Of a stretch of 64,000 nucleotides of DNA, positions 48,339 to 60,828 are shown piece by piece. Both the position numbers and the translations under genes were made by a program. Positions within the stretch are counted from its first letter, which is position 1. Every line of letters begins with the position of its first letter. The stretch comes from Blasia pusilla (lineage: Eukaryota; Marchantiophyta; Marchantiopsida; Blasiales), in NCBI GenBank assembly GCA_050084515.1, contig CM114272.1, positions 12,958,001-13,022,000 on the forward strand. Direction: 5' to 3'. Under the pieces are notes generated by a model. It did no database searches, was not told the origin of the DNA, and saw nothing but the letters and a program-made list of their open reading frames with translations.

Positions 48339-48699
48339 CCGGAGAGATACACCTACACAAAATTTGGCAACGCTTCTGCGCTGATTTCTCCCAACGAAAA
48401 TGTAAAACCTATGAAAATACAAATTAGCAAGCTACATGGTGCTCATGAGAGCAACGGCATGGGGTAGCTGCCCCCATACTCAATCCCTATCAAAAATTGG
48501 GCAGGGCTTCCGTTCGCCATTCTTCCACACCAAAAATCGGCAAAGGAAACATCACAAGTAAGCGGATCTCGCTCATGTGAGCACTCTCATGAACCGCTGA
48601 ACAGGGAATACAATCCCCAACTTGAAAAATTAGCGAGTGACCAACGAGCTTCCCCCTGAAGCTCTCTCACTCACTCATTCTCTCCTTGTAAAATAAGAT

Positions 48700-49130
48700 C
48701 CAATCTCTCTCAACACCATAGTTCTCACATGTGTGCACTCTCACATGTCTCTCAATGTCAAACCAAACCCACTCCCCTAATGAGAGGCTTGGGTTACACA
48801 CACAAGACAAGCAAGATCATAGCTTCACCGCCTTATGCCAAGAGGTTCAACAAAGATAGAATTACCTCTCAAGCTCTCTCTCCTTGAGGCATATCCCTCC
48901 CCTCTTCCAAGCTCTCTCTCCTTGAGCTATATCCCTCCCCTCTCCCAAGCTCTCTCCATGATAACCTATGCTCCCAAGTCACCTCCTTGGCTCTTGACCT
49001 GATGTAGGAGGTCAAAGGCCACTTACCAAAAATAGAAAGCGGATCATATGCTCAAAATGGTATGTACCTAAAATAGTAAGTTTCTCAATATGGCTCTAAA
49101 TAAGCCGAAACGAAGGGAAAACATGTTGTC
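48700..49130. repeat. Diverged repeat related to 33720-34060 and 34360-34700
   Basis: Shares 'gaggcttgggttac', repeated 'aagctctctctcc' phrases and 'taaaatagtaag'. Within it a phrase near 48870-48960 is itself tandemly repeated. No coding signal. Confidence 0.4.
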
Positions 49131-50599
49131 TCAGGTTTTCCTGAGCCTCAGCAATTCATCCTCGACCTATTGAGCATGTCCTTGACTACTCACGAAGGCG
49201 CTCTACTAGATCTCACTAATCTATCCTAAAAGACGTGACAACCTCTATATGATGTAGCTCGCCTTTTTGTTAAGAGTGATATTCTTGCCTATTAGGTATT
49301 AAGCAACTTGTGTTTGGTTTAAAATATTGATCAAGTTAGCATTACTTAAATACCTTTAGCCAAGAAATACATAGAATGTACAAAAATTCCAAAACTATGT
49401 TGAAATTTCCAAAATCTAATACCAAACCCAATATATAGTGCTTTCAACTATTGCGAGGTGTATAAAGATTTATTATACAATATCCCTCCAATTTAAAAAA
49501 ATCAAAATTTGGATGTTAAAACTAAAACTGATCAGACTTATAAAGATTTCGTATTTTTTTCATATGATATTGGGCCAACTTCACATATGTGAAAGAAGGT
49601 TTTTTACGTGTAGCACGAGTGATGCGACAGATTAGTCTACCAAAGAAGAATAATCCTCCAATTATACTATAGATTGTGCATATAAATATATGATTTTGAT
49701 AGTGTCTTTTTTTCATACGAATTAATTGGATCACATTAACATATGTGAAAGGAATTATATTTTTGTGCAACATGTGTCATGTCGTGAAAAAATCTACCAA
49801 AGAATAACAATCCTCCAATTATTTATCTTATTGGCAACTACACATGCACAATACAAATAATAGCGAGTAAAGAGGAAAAAATAGTAACAATGCTTTATTT
49901 TTCCTCTTTTGTCCATGTTTAACAATGTGGTTTGGAAGGGCCTTGCCTTAATTTCTTGGGAGGGATGGCCTTTCATTTGTGTGGGAGTGGGGATTTATTA
50001 TTAATAGAAGGAGTCACATTCTTAGTAATGTCCTCCAGTAGTCCCCTATCTTGTCAACTTAATCATATCATTTGAAATGATTTGAACTTAATCATTTCAA
50101 ATGACATTATTAAATGTTTGCTCAAATAAAATTCATATATATAAAATAGAACACAATCGATCCATAATATTCATGTAGTGTTAAAATGATAACAAAGACT
50201 AAGAATAGTTTCAAATTTAAAACCGATTTGGCACTTCAAATATTCACAAAATACTACAAAAACTACTTTTAATATCAAAACATAACCACATTACTCAAAG
50301 AAACCAATAAACATTGAATATAGTGCAAAAATTTATGACTAAATGTGTCTACGTATTTATTTTGTAAATACTATAAGCAAGCCAACCTTGGTTTCCATGT
50401 CATCATAGGATGATTGATGAAACGGATTATATATAGTTACACACTCTGATGGTGTTTGACTCTGACTTATCTTTTTATCATTGTAGATTTCAATTTCTTA
50501 TTTATCTTTCTTTTAAAATGACTATTAATAAGTCTTGATGTCAAACTCTACAAAAGGTTGGAATCAAATAACCAACATCTGTAGTCTCTCATTGTCGTG
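49131..50599. other. AT-rich stretch with a diverged ~150-bp duplication
   Basis: The region 49540-49680 resembles 49690-49820 (shared 'cacatatgtgaaag', 'ctaccaaagaa' and 'aatcctccaattat'). A 14-bp hairpin lies near 50070-50106. No gene recognised. Confidence 0.35.
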
Positions 50600-51580
50600 T
50601 GTCTAACTCTTTTGAACTTCGATCTCATGCGGTGCGGAACCTTGCGTTCAGTAGGACATGCTCACACTATTGATCAGCATCCAAACACACTACATTAGTC
50701 CCGGTTTGAGTTCATCAACCTTACATTTCCATAAGTTCCTAATTTCGAGTATCCATCAAGTTCAATAGTTACTAACCCCTAACTTCCCGACACAAGAAAG
50801 TCTTTCTAGACTTGGGATAGACTTCCCAGATAGTCCAAATACCTAAAACGGCGCACACCCGCCTGGAGGTTCTAATTTTCCAATGAGTCTCTAATCGAGA
50901 CCCAAGATATGAGTTATAGGTCTAGGTCCAAGGTTGACATCCATAATTTTGTCCCTTGGACTTGGCTTGGTGTCCACCCTAAAAGCGAATGTCCCGATCG
51001 ATTCCGTGCCCTTGATTTGCCGCCGGCTCCCCAAAGTTGAGTTCAGGTTCCAAGAACCCCTTGGAGACCCTCGCCCTCATATACAATTCTACATTTCTTC
51101 ACATCCTCCCCACTTTTGGGAAAATCCTTTTGGACCGCTCCTTTTGGCCCTTAACCCAACTACCAATCTGATTTTTTAGGGGCAGTTTCTTGATCTCTCT
51201 TCTTGCATTTGTATGGATCTTTGGTGTTTTGGAATTTTTTTCGCATAAGCTTTCAAACGCCACCTTATTCATCCCAAACACACCTTGGGTCTGGTTCTTA
51301 TGACCTTAAACACCTCAAAATCCTCAAACGCTATTCAAGTTCCCAACTCCCCATGGTGCCCGACTCTAATGGGACTTGAGCATTTCTCAAGTCTTGCTTC
51401 ACATTTGGTCCCGGTTTACTCGGTCATGACCATGGTCACTTGAAACGCCTAACCTTACTCGTGTCTCATTCAAGAGACTTCTCCTACGAGTATCCATCCA
51501 AGTGTGAGCCTACTAGATTTCGGATGTTCAGTATCACATGTTTGGCTATGAGGGTTGTGACACTCATGGACAATTATATG
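50600..51580 (+). repeat. ~1-kb LTR-like repeat, copy 3
   Basis: Follows 960-1930 on the same strand: 'ttggacttggcttggtg', 'gagttcaggttcc', 'gagaccctcgccctcat' and 'ccttttggccc' in order, ending near 'gtttggctatgag'. No flanking copy of the 1-955 repeat is seen here. Confidence 0.55.
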
Positions 51581-52696
51581 TCGCTTTATCAAGAGTATGT
51601 ACAAGAAGTACAATTTCTATGATGGCACCCTCTAATACAACTCATACCAATAAGAAATTCTAGACACATAATGTTATATTAAAAAAATTTCTTTAAAATA
51701 AAATATCAAATCATTTTCTATACCACTCTTGACAAAAATTTCTTTTGGCACGTTTACTACTAATATGGATTGATTCATAGAATACTAACATTGTGGATTG
51801 GAAACTAACATTAATCCCATTAAATGAAGTTTCATATATATTGAATTTTTTTAACACTTTTATTTAATTTAAGAGTTTGTTCTTGAAATCATTTTTGAGG
51901 ATCAGATTGACTTGAATTTTAGATAATGCTTAGTACTTATGAATAAGAGACACTAAATTGTTCGACCCTCAAGAAGCGAACCGTCCCTTTTAAGGTCGAA
52001 TGAAAACTAAAAACCAATGTGAACTTCAAGCTGGAGGAGGGATTACAAATAAGGAGGATGGAGGAAAAGCGAGAGGAAAACGGACCCAGTAAGAACCGTG
52101 TTATTTAATCCATATCGACGTGTCACAATCTTTTCATTTCATAAAATTTGGAAGAAAATGTTATTTGGTAATTTACGAAATTACGAAACTAGGACTCGAC
52201 GGGGAAATTTCAACTGATCCATAGTGGGATTCCCTCCACACAGAGCAGAAATGTCGGGAAGGCAAGGGCCCACACGTGGGCCCCCGCACTAGTCGCTGAC
52301 CTCTTTTATGGCCCCGTCGGTGTTGCTATCTCTCTTGTCGGAGTAGCGCTGCTAGAATCGCAGCACTCTTGCCCTCGCCCGGCTCGCTTGTAGTTGTGGT
52401 CCACGGCACTTAAAGCGGGGCCTTTTCGCTGTATCATTAGCAGCTGTCAATCAGTGGAAAGTCTCGTACTAGGGGGGAGGCATGGAACTCATGTCCCTCA
52501 GGCTGCGGGACCAGGGTTTCATATACTGGTGCTGCAGGCGCTGAAACATTCAGGCAGCGTCGAGCTGGTCGTCGCCCCGATGATCTGAGGGAGATCAAGA
52601 GTTGGGCCAGTCAGTCGGTGAGCTTTGGGGTGATCAAAATTCTGCGACTGGCCGGCCTAAGCTGTAGAACATCGACTGCCACTGATACTACTGCCA
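51581..52696. other. Upstream region of the membrane-protein gene
   Basis: AT-rich to about 52190, then GC rises over the last 500 bp before the start codon, as expected for a promoter and 5' leader. No clear TATA box. A 64-codon frame at 52394-52588 would be an upstream frame if the leader is that long. Confidence 0.3.
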
Positions 52697-53287
52697 ATGA
52701 TGGCGTCTTCTAGCGAAGATCAGGATGTTGGGCAGGCCCCGACCTTCGACAATCTGATTGAGGATTCTTCCATGTGTTTGCTGCTGCTGTCTTTGTGGCT
52801 TTGCATCTGTGGTGTCATGCTTCGTACCTTGTTCGAGGAGTGCAGATTGGAGCGCAAATTCAGTCCGGCAGGCTTCTTGGCTACCTGCCTGCTGGTGGCG
52901 GTGGGAGGTGCGTGGTCGGCGGCCTTGGCATTCTACTCTTATCAGGCCAGAGTAGATCTGATCTACATCGGATATGTCTACACTTTCATGTACTCGCTAA
53001 CGTTGGTAGCATTGGTGGGGATAGTTTTGGAGTACGTATGGTGGAGGCTATGGAACTATCCTAAGAATGGCGAATGGGACAAGTTGAATTACAGCATTGA
53101 TTCGCCTACAGCTGCAGCAGGATTGATAAAGAACAACAGCTTCAGTATGAGATGGGTGACCAGTTGGCTGAAGACTGGAATCCAGGCTGATCGCAGTTCA
53201 TACAAGCCAGTGCGTCAATCTAATCTGGAATTCTCCAAACGGAGCCTGGAAGAAGGTAATAGCCCTCGAATGTACGCTGCATCTTAA
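52697..53287 (+). CDS. Small three-helix membrane protein, unknown function
   Basis: An undamaged single-exon frame of 196 residues. The N-terminus is acidic and Ser-rich (residues 1-24). Hydrophobic segments lie at about 26-46 (MCLLLLSLWLCICGVMLRTLF), 60-82 and 87-112, the last rich in Tyr. The soluble tail (about 113-196) is rich in Ser, Asn and basic residues. I recognise no family; the conserved Arg and Asp pattern of CASP-like proteins is not evident. ATG at 52697 is followed immediately by a second ATG. GC and codon use are higher than in the surrounding repeats, which favours a real gene. No neighbour suggests a role. Confidence 0.6.
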   Translation: MMASSSEDQDVGQAPTFDNLIEDSSMCLLLLSLWLCICGVMLRTLFEECRLERKFSPAGFLATCLLVAVGGAWSAALAFYSYQARVDLIYIGYVYTFMYSLTLVALVGIVLEYVWWRLWNYPKNGEWDKLNYSIDSPTAAAGLIKNNSFSMRWVTSWLKTGIQADRSSYKPVRQSNLEFSKRSLEEGNSPRMYAAS

Positions 53288-53334
53288 GCATGAGTTCTAC
53301 GGTCTTTCTCGTTTCAGTGGGACGACTTCCCTCG

Positions 53335-53366
53335 TATGTCTGCCTGCCTGCCTGCCTGCCTGCCTC
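53335..53366. repeat. (TGCC)n short tandem repeat
   Basis: About seven TGCC units shortly after the membrane-protein stop codon, probably within its 3' untranslated region. Confidence 0.85.
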
Positions 53367-54362
53367 CCGAGACCTAGAGATGAGATGGCCACTCGGTGAT
53401 CACCCCTTCGACTGATTTGATTGATTTCGGTCGGTAAATTGGCTCGGCTGGAGGGCGCGGAGGATTTGAAGTCGCTTGCGTTTGGTTTTACGGACGCTGT
53501 AATGTGAATAAGGTGCCATGCACTAATTGTGAATATATATCTGATAAGTACATATTGAATTCAAACGAGCGACACGAAATTTCTGGTAAAAAAATACTGC
53601 TGAGGGGTAATTGTGGTGGCAGCTGTTCAGCCTCAAGAATTTGGTTCGTGCTTAGATGAAGTGAGCAAGAGCAAGACGACTACCGAAGTCCATTGCCAAC
53701 AACCGGAGTTGAAGTGACTCCGCGATTCCTCGAAAGTCTATTTCATAATATTACCTGTATAGACCAATACATAATGGATCTGTATCATACATTGTTTTTA
53801 GGAATCAGGTTGCTACTCAGAACTGCTGTAAAGTAGACCAAATCGACTAATCAGGATTCAGTGTAGGGTTATGTCTGCATGCCCGCAAGCATAGGTGTGT
53901 TGTCATGCTGGCAGGCTGTCTGGTCTAGTTCAATCTGCCACACTTTGTCACCATTCAGGGTCCCGATTCGAAACCGGACTGGCTTCGGCACAATCTGTTC
54001 ATCGTGGTACTGTTTGTGCTCTGAAGTTTATCGACATGAGATTGTATGGCCATCGATCATGTCAAGTTTGGCTGTAATGAATGGCTTTTGTAACTTGCCC
54101 CAGTCTTAGAGGGGAAAGTTCTTGGAGAAGGGCGAACGACGTTTGGATCTTGGTATCGCAAGACAAATCGTGTCAGTGCCAGTTTTCAATTGCGGTGTCC
54201 ATGAGACGTGTATCATGTCGTTGACTATGCATAGATGTCCATTCGCTCGACAATGTGAGACCTTCCATGACCTAGGACGGAGATTCTTATCGGTCGAAAG
54301 AAATAGCTAATGATATTGAAAAAAGTGGTGTAGAGAAAAGCTCTTCGACTTTGTAGGGCTAG
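53367..54362. other. 3' flank of the membrane-protein gene
   Basis: No further gene recognised; frames of 60-76 codons at 53879-54310 lack domains. Confidence 0.25.
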
Positions 54363-54664
54363 GCGGTGGTAGATACAGAGTCCGTTAGATACCGCAGGTT
54401 CATGCAGTAAATAAAATAGCTGTTTCGGTAAAGGCCAGTATTGCGTTTACCTCGTCCAAGATGCAGTCTACAGTCGTGCTGCGGGACGTGCTCGAGCCCT
54501 TCGATGACCTTAAGCGGTGGTAGATACAGATCCCGCCAGATACCGCAGGTTCATGCGGTAAGTAAAATAGCTGTTTCGGGAAAGGCCAGTGGTGTGTTTA
54601 CCTCGTCCAAGATGCAGTCTACAGTCGTGCTGCGGGACGTGCTCGATCCCTCGGTGACCTACTG
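54363..54664. repeat. Two tandem copies of a 151-bp unit
   Basis: Unit 1 at 54363-54513 and unit 2 at 54514-54664 are about 90% identical. Each starts 'gcggtggtagataca' and ends in a GTGACCTAC or GATGACCTTA variant. A third 'ggcggta' at 54664 hints at a partial extra start. Similarity extends over the whole unit with no open-frame conservation, so it is probably a non-coding duplication. Confidence 0.9.
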
Positions 54665-56480
54665 GCGGTATTCTTGCTGGTCGGTGATGAATGAATTGCA
54701 TAGCGACGAATGAGTCCGGTGCAGACTGTCTCTTGCTGGTGCCAGATTAGTAAGTAGGACATGCCGCAGGCTTGTGGAGTAAATGAAAAACAGGTCTGTT
54801 GGAATCCCTCCCAGAATCCCTCCCAGGCAAGCTTTTGCTGTTCTCCACCTGCACTACGCAGCTGCATTCGCGGCGTGCGGGGCCCCGGGCGAACTGACAT
54901 CGTATACGGTTCCTTAACCAAACACACGGAACACGGGACACGTGAGAAACGGAAGACAGCCCAAAACCGATCGCACTATCGAGTGCTGCATTGTGGATTC
55001 ATTCGCTACCGAAAAGAAACACCAATTACACAGCCACACGCCTCCGGGTCCTCCTCTTGTGGGAGGGCGCACAAGCGTCGAAAGTGGAATCGTCATGTCA
55101 CGACTAGGTGAAACCCCTTTACACGATGTGTGGTGATGCGGACGTCTACGATGCACACGGCTTCAGCTATGGGCTTTCCTCCCACGTAGCGCTTGAGGCA
55201 ATCAACTAAAGTCGGAATCTATACATATACACTCACTGGAAGCTGCGTTTTTTAGTTGTCGCTCACATTGACATGACGAGTAACACTTCTCCTTATAAAA
55301 TATTAGAAAAAAATTCTCTAGTCTTATAGTTGAGGAAGTGACACGTTAACCCGCACTATTAATAAATAGGAAAAGGGTCCTTACTAGTGACAATAACTGG
55401 AATTTGATGGTCTAAGTGTGACGGACAAAATCCGAAGGAAATTAACACTTTCTTTCAAGGAGATGCTGTGTGATTATCAGTTGCTGCGTGGATTATTAAC
55501 AAGCATGCGGCCTATGGCTATGTGGGGTGTAACAAAGTAGAGTTTTCATGAGGGTGAAGTAAAGGACTATATATAGCTTCGAGTTAAATTTGAAAATCTT
55601 TAAGACCATTGTATCATAATTATAGGACTTGCCAAATAGATTTGGGAGTTGGTAGCTTAAGAAGAGAGTAACTTTGGTGCAGCGTTTCAGTTGCGTGTGC
55701 AGGAAATAGGGGTGCATGAGGTTTGCATATTATGTAGTTGGCGTGGCGCATCTTGAATGGTGTACAACAATGTAGAACACCCTAATAAGATGCACCTATT
55801 TATTGAAGAACAAAGTGGTAGTTGTAGTGTATTAGTTTTTCACAAGTGCATGTAGTAGGGGTGATTTTATTTGCATGTACTGTAGAGATGATCCCAATGG
55901 ATACTTTGGAGGTAGTGTGTGTATGTTGAATGTATGACTAACAATGCAGAATATAACAATGAGAACAAAAGTGGCTAAAGAATGACTTCCCGTTATCAAA
56001 AAAGAATGTAGCAAAAGATTGGACATAAAAGTACAAATGGAGTTGGTTTGCCTTAGTTATACATGTACTATGTAGAAGTCTATTGGACACATTGTAGACA
56101 AGACTACAAAAGACAACCAAGTTGATTGAAAGGAAAGATTGCAATGGTAAGGGAATATTGTTGAATTAAACTGGCAGCTCAGGTCGTTCACGTGCACTCA
56201 TTGCAAAAAAAGTTAGGATCGAGACAGAATTTTCCAGAAGAGTGCAATTGATCATGAGTGTCATAGTAAGGCACCTTTCGGAAATGTGCAAAGTGTATAT
56301 GAAATAGAGTAATTCAGTATCATGTGAGCCCTCCTATCACTAGGTAAAAGATAGAGAAGCATTCTATCCTCTATAGTTACGTAACATGGACTAAATTAAA
56401 GCTACCTATAGGGACAATTGTGGACTATTTTGTATTAGAGAATCTATGTCCTTTGCAAAATCATAAAGTTAAATTCTTGC
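54665..56480. other. Gene-free stretch
   Basis: GC-rich to about 55200, then AT-rich. Overlapping short frames on both strands show no domain. Confidence 0.25.
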
Positions 56481-56489
56481 CTCTTTGAA

Positions 56490-58265
56490 CTACTTTCTAA
56501 CAGACTCAATCTTAGTATGCGGACCGTGATTGTCTTCTAGTGCATAATTCAGCAAGTTATTCAGAATTTCTATCTCAAAAGATAGATTGAACTCTTGCTC
56601 ATCAACAACATCAACAACTACCAAATTGTCGTGATCTTTACCAAGCAAGCGAGATGTTGAGCAATTTGTTTGCATATGACACGTCTTTAGCAACATAGTT
56701 AACTCTTGCAAAACCAGCAAAACTTGAGGGGGGTGGACCATCTTATCCTTGATGGAATGGTCCAGGTCTTGATGGACATCAATTACGGAGACATGTTCTC
56801 TGAAAAACACAAACTTCATATTAGAATCAGTGTTGCAATTAAATATGAACCTATGCTTTCTAAAGCGTGCTACTATAAAACAAGAGAGGGTAAAAGCAAC
56901 TTGACATTTATCTTAAAATCAAATTGTAGCTATACTTAGAACTAAGGTGAATAGAAACTTCAAGTTCTTAGTTAGTAAGCACAAAAAAAACTTGGCCGAA
57001 CCAGCATAGATAGATTGCTTGACAAGAATGTAGTAAATACACAACATATGTATGTTTATGAAATGATAGTAGGAAAAATTAAATCATACGGAAAGAGAAA
57101 GTAAACAATACAAAATACATTATCCAACCAGTGTAGAAGATAAATTGAGAATAAATTTTAAAATGTTGAAGTCTCTACACAGATAAGTAAATATATGAAA
57201 ACTAAACCCTTATTCCAAATGTACTTATAGCAGTATCACAGTTTATAAACAAAATAGATCCATATATGCCTAAAAATATTTATGAAAAGTAGATGTAGGC
57301 AGGAAAAAACATCATGGTGATGTCCACAAGTGCGCAAGTACCTTGTGGAAATGAACAAAACAAAGTAATATTTAAATGTAGCAACAAAAATATGAACAAA
57401 ATGGACATATTCTTAATGTAAAGTAGTGCATTAAGTAGCTTCCATACCTACATTTGGAAAGGCCTGAGGCTCATTTAGGCATACTTTTTTTTGTTTGGTG
57501 AGCTCACAAGAAGGTTTGGTTCAAAGTCATTGTTTGGGGTAATAGACATGGTTGAAGTTGGTGTTGGAGTTGGTGAAGTTTTAGGAAAGGAAGAGCTAGT
57601 GGCTTATATCTATTGTTGGTCCCAAGAGGTGATGGTATAATGATAAAGTCATCAAAGTCACGAAACAAGGTAGGGTGTTGATGAGTTTCCAACTCAATTG
57701 GAAGAGGAACACACTTAGGAAACTGTCTATCATCACGTGCTAGTTTCATACATTCAATAAAATGAGTTGCTTTGACCGATGATAAATCAAGGAGCACAAA
57801 AACTAGAAATGCATTTAATGTCTAAGCAAGCACACTTGATCCAAATGTATTCCAACAAAAATAAGGTTGAAGAGTCTTGTGGCATCTTTTGCATGTGAGG
57901 GAAGATTCCTTGCATTCTACATTCTTGAAGCAAAAGGCTCTTTCTAGATTCCGGCAAGAAGAATGGACCAAATAGTGTAAGCACTTAAAGTAAGCTATTA
58001 TTTAAGTCAAACTATAAACAACAAAAGAAACTAGAAATTTGAATTGAAAAGAAGATATTTGTTGACCTACTACTCATCCACCTTTGTGAATTCAACAAAA
58101 TTCCGAGTCCCACATTTGGCCTTGGCTAATGAAGGTTTGAATTTGACGGCCACTAATACTATGGTCCCAAAAAATTTGACATCACTTCTAAATTATCTAA
58201 ATATCCAATCTGATTTTTTATGGGACTGGCATACCGTGGCCCAATCTCTTCTTGCTAAGTGTTGA
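56490..58265 (-). other. AT-rich stretch with unassigned frames
   Basis: Minus-strand frames at 56490-56819, 57504-57797 and 57787-57984 have ordinary amino-acid composition but no domain I recognise. They lie downstream (minus strand) of the PIF1-like helicase relic at 58880-59960 and could be part of the same decayed element or chance. Confidence 0.25.
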
Positions 58266-58879
58266 CCTCATTCAAAATCATAGTGGCAAAATCCAAGTAG
58301 TTCACAAGAAACTCATAAGAGTATGTTAGTTGAAACTCGGCAAGTTAATAGTTTTTGAAGTAGAAGCAAAGAGAGGCCTTGATAATTTACTAGTGGAGAT
58401 GGTCAACCACTAGGAAAGGATCTTGAGTTTGTCTCATGTTCATATAGAGGAATCAATGCTTCTATATGAGAAGGATGACCACCTACATGAGCATGAGATG
58501 ATCACCTCCCTACTCTTCCTCTTGTTGAGTTATTGTGTGATGTCGTGATCATTGACAGAGAAACAAAATGAAATTGTATACATGTTGAAACACATGGAAA
58601 TACATGTTGAAACATTGTAAGTATTAAATTGTTACAAACTTGAATTAAATGCTCTAAAATCTTAAGGCTCTAAATTCCCAAATATTGTAAGTTGATGCCT
58701 AGTTTTAATTCGTGAAAGCCAAACATAAACAAGACCAATAGCAAAAATTGACCTGATTACTAACAAGAAAATCCAAAATATAGTTGTACCTTGATTCTTA
58801 TTAGCAGTCATGGCATAACCAAGTACAAGCGGAAAAGTTTCTTAATGTATTATTGGCTTGCGTAATACCCGAGAGTTGC

Positions 58880-59960
58880 AGACATACCAATGGATAGAGT
58901 AATTGCCATAATTCTTGCTAGTTCATTATCTTATCATGGTAAACTCTATTACAATTTCTATTTATGTTGATGGACATACCAATGGATAGAGTAATTACCA
59001 TAATTCTTGCTAGTTCATTGTCTTGTCCTCGTAAACTCTATTACAATTGCTAGGAATCCATTGCTAGCTTGTATCTTTAAATTGAGGTTTGATGTTAATA
59101 TGATAGTAAAATGAACATCAATGAAAGGCAATTGATGAAATACATCATCTTGTAGCCTAATACTGAATTCAGATACCAGAGGTGCATCTAATTTCACATT
59201 AACCTTTATAATGGAAGCAACTCCAAATGGTCTTCTTAGTGCCAAAATATTGAAGGTTGAGACATCTTCACAATAAGTACATACTATTGTTGTGTCTCAG
59301 TGGATGAAATCTGTTGCCTCATCTTTTGAGACCAACAAAACTTGATAAACATTGATCCGTTTCATCTCTATTTGGTATCCTAAACATGAGAGATTTGAGA
59401 ACATTAAGGTAGCAAGAGATCTTCACCATACCTCATTGGAGTGGTGAGATCAAAAGTAACTAAGTCTTTGTAGAATGTGGATGAGCTTAAGTAACAACTA
59501 TTGCCAAAATCGAAGCACTTATGGCTACACATAGGGGGAATCGGCATAAGTCTCCTACAAGAATGAGTAATTTATCACCAAAGGGATGTCAGTAACCTTG
59601 AGATGACACTTCATTTAGATGCATGGTTATAATCTAGAGTATTTTTTGTGTTAGCCTAGAGAATTCATCTATGACTATCACTTGAGACACTTTGAGCCTT
59701 GGAGATAATTGTTAGATGCATCATGCAAACAATGTGAATCACCTTCAATAGGTATTGCAAATGTAGAATGTGTTGTTAGTGCATGAGGATGCAACACTAC
59801 AACAACAATACCAGTTACGGTTGTTAAAAGTGCGAACACCTTGCAACATTTCCAATATTTATACATGAAAATATAAAGGAGAGGTTAACACATCAAGGAG
59901 ATCCCTTCAAGAGTAGAAGGCCAAATTTTATTTTGATCAAATTCTAAAGTAGTTGTTTCT
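58880..59960 (-). pseudogene. PIF1-like helicase relic
   Basis: Minus-strand blocks: HALTTHSTFAIPIEGDSHC (about 59770), VSQVIVIDEFSRLTQ with the DE-box (about 59680), PFGDKLLILVGDL (about 59580), VSTFNILALRRPFGV (about 59230-59270), and FTIILTSNLNLKIQASNGF with VIEFTR (59030-59125). These match the order TAHS, DE-box, GD-x-x-Q and the final LNLxxGxxNG motif of PIF1-family helicases found in Helitrons. Many stops. It differs from the Helitron helicase at 6174-7890, so it is a separate element. Confidence 0.6.
58881..59064. repeat. Tandem duplication of 92 bp inside the helicase relic
   Basis: 'gacataccaatggatagagtaatt' starts at 58881 and again at 58973. The two units share most positions through 'gtaaactctattacaatt', so the helicase end is duplicated. 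Confidence 0.85.
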
Positions 59961-60395
59961 ACTCTAAGTTAAGAGTATTTACATCATGTTCACTTGAATC
60001 ATTCATATCTATTTGATCTAAAGTTTCTTCAATGATAGATGGAGCCGACATCATTAAAGAAATATCTAATTCTAGCTCAGGTTGGATGATATCTCCTATT
60101 GGCATACACATTGATGCACACTTCAGCTCACATGGCCAACTACATTGTCAAATCTATATCGGCATATCGAACCACATCCACCCTACGCTATAAGGGAATA
60201 TAGATGCTAACACCCTAGTTCCTACGTACCATCCATCCATAAGAGAGTTGTTATAAAGGCCCAAGATGAGAAAGATGGCTTGAGAAAGGCATCTCTCCCT
60301 CTCTTATAGGCTAAGAATCAACCAAAATCTCTTCTCCTAAAAATAGCCTCTCTAACTATAGGCTACATGCACAAATTATCGCGTGACGCTCGACC

Positions 60396-60780
60396 TTCTC
60401 AGCATATCACATTGATCACAAAGAAGAAAAGAGGGGAATCTTCAGAAATAATGCTCTCAACGTACAAATTTCTGTCAACCTCATCTGACATCTTCAACAA
60501 AGTTATACCCAAATAGTCTCTTGATCCTCTATGCGGTTGACATGGTAGAACTTTATTTGTAAGTTTATTAAGATGTGATAGTTGTGGTGCGTACACACAT
60601 CGCTAAAAAAATCCACATCTCTGGTTATATCTACATAACACAAACCCCGATCGTCCCAACTCAAGGGTAGATCCACACACATACAAAATGAACTCATTCA
60701 TGTGCATAGAGATAACCCAACCGCCCTCTTAGCTAGTTGTGGGATCCCCATAACTTTAGATAGTACACATCACATCTCTA
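60396..60780 (-). pseudogene. Conserved ORF fragment downstream of integrase-PHD (family copy c)
   Basis: The minus-strand frame 60697-60503 reads FFSDVCTHHNYHILI and RIEDQETIWV, then after the stop KMSDEVDRNLYVES in a neighbouring frame. It matches the fragments at 17030 and 17880. Its position, just after the PHD finger of the 60829-61745 integrase, suggests a third reading frame or a pol extension in the methyltransferase family. A BAH-like fold is possible but unproven. Confidence 0.45.
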
Positions 60781-60828
60781 TGACCTGATCTACTAACCTA
60801 TATACCAATAACCATCATCCTGTGGGAA

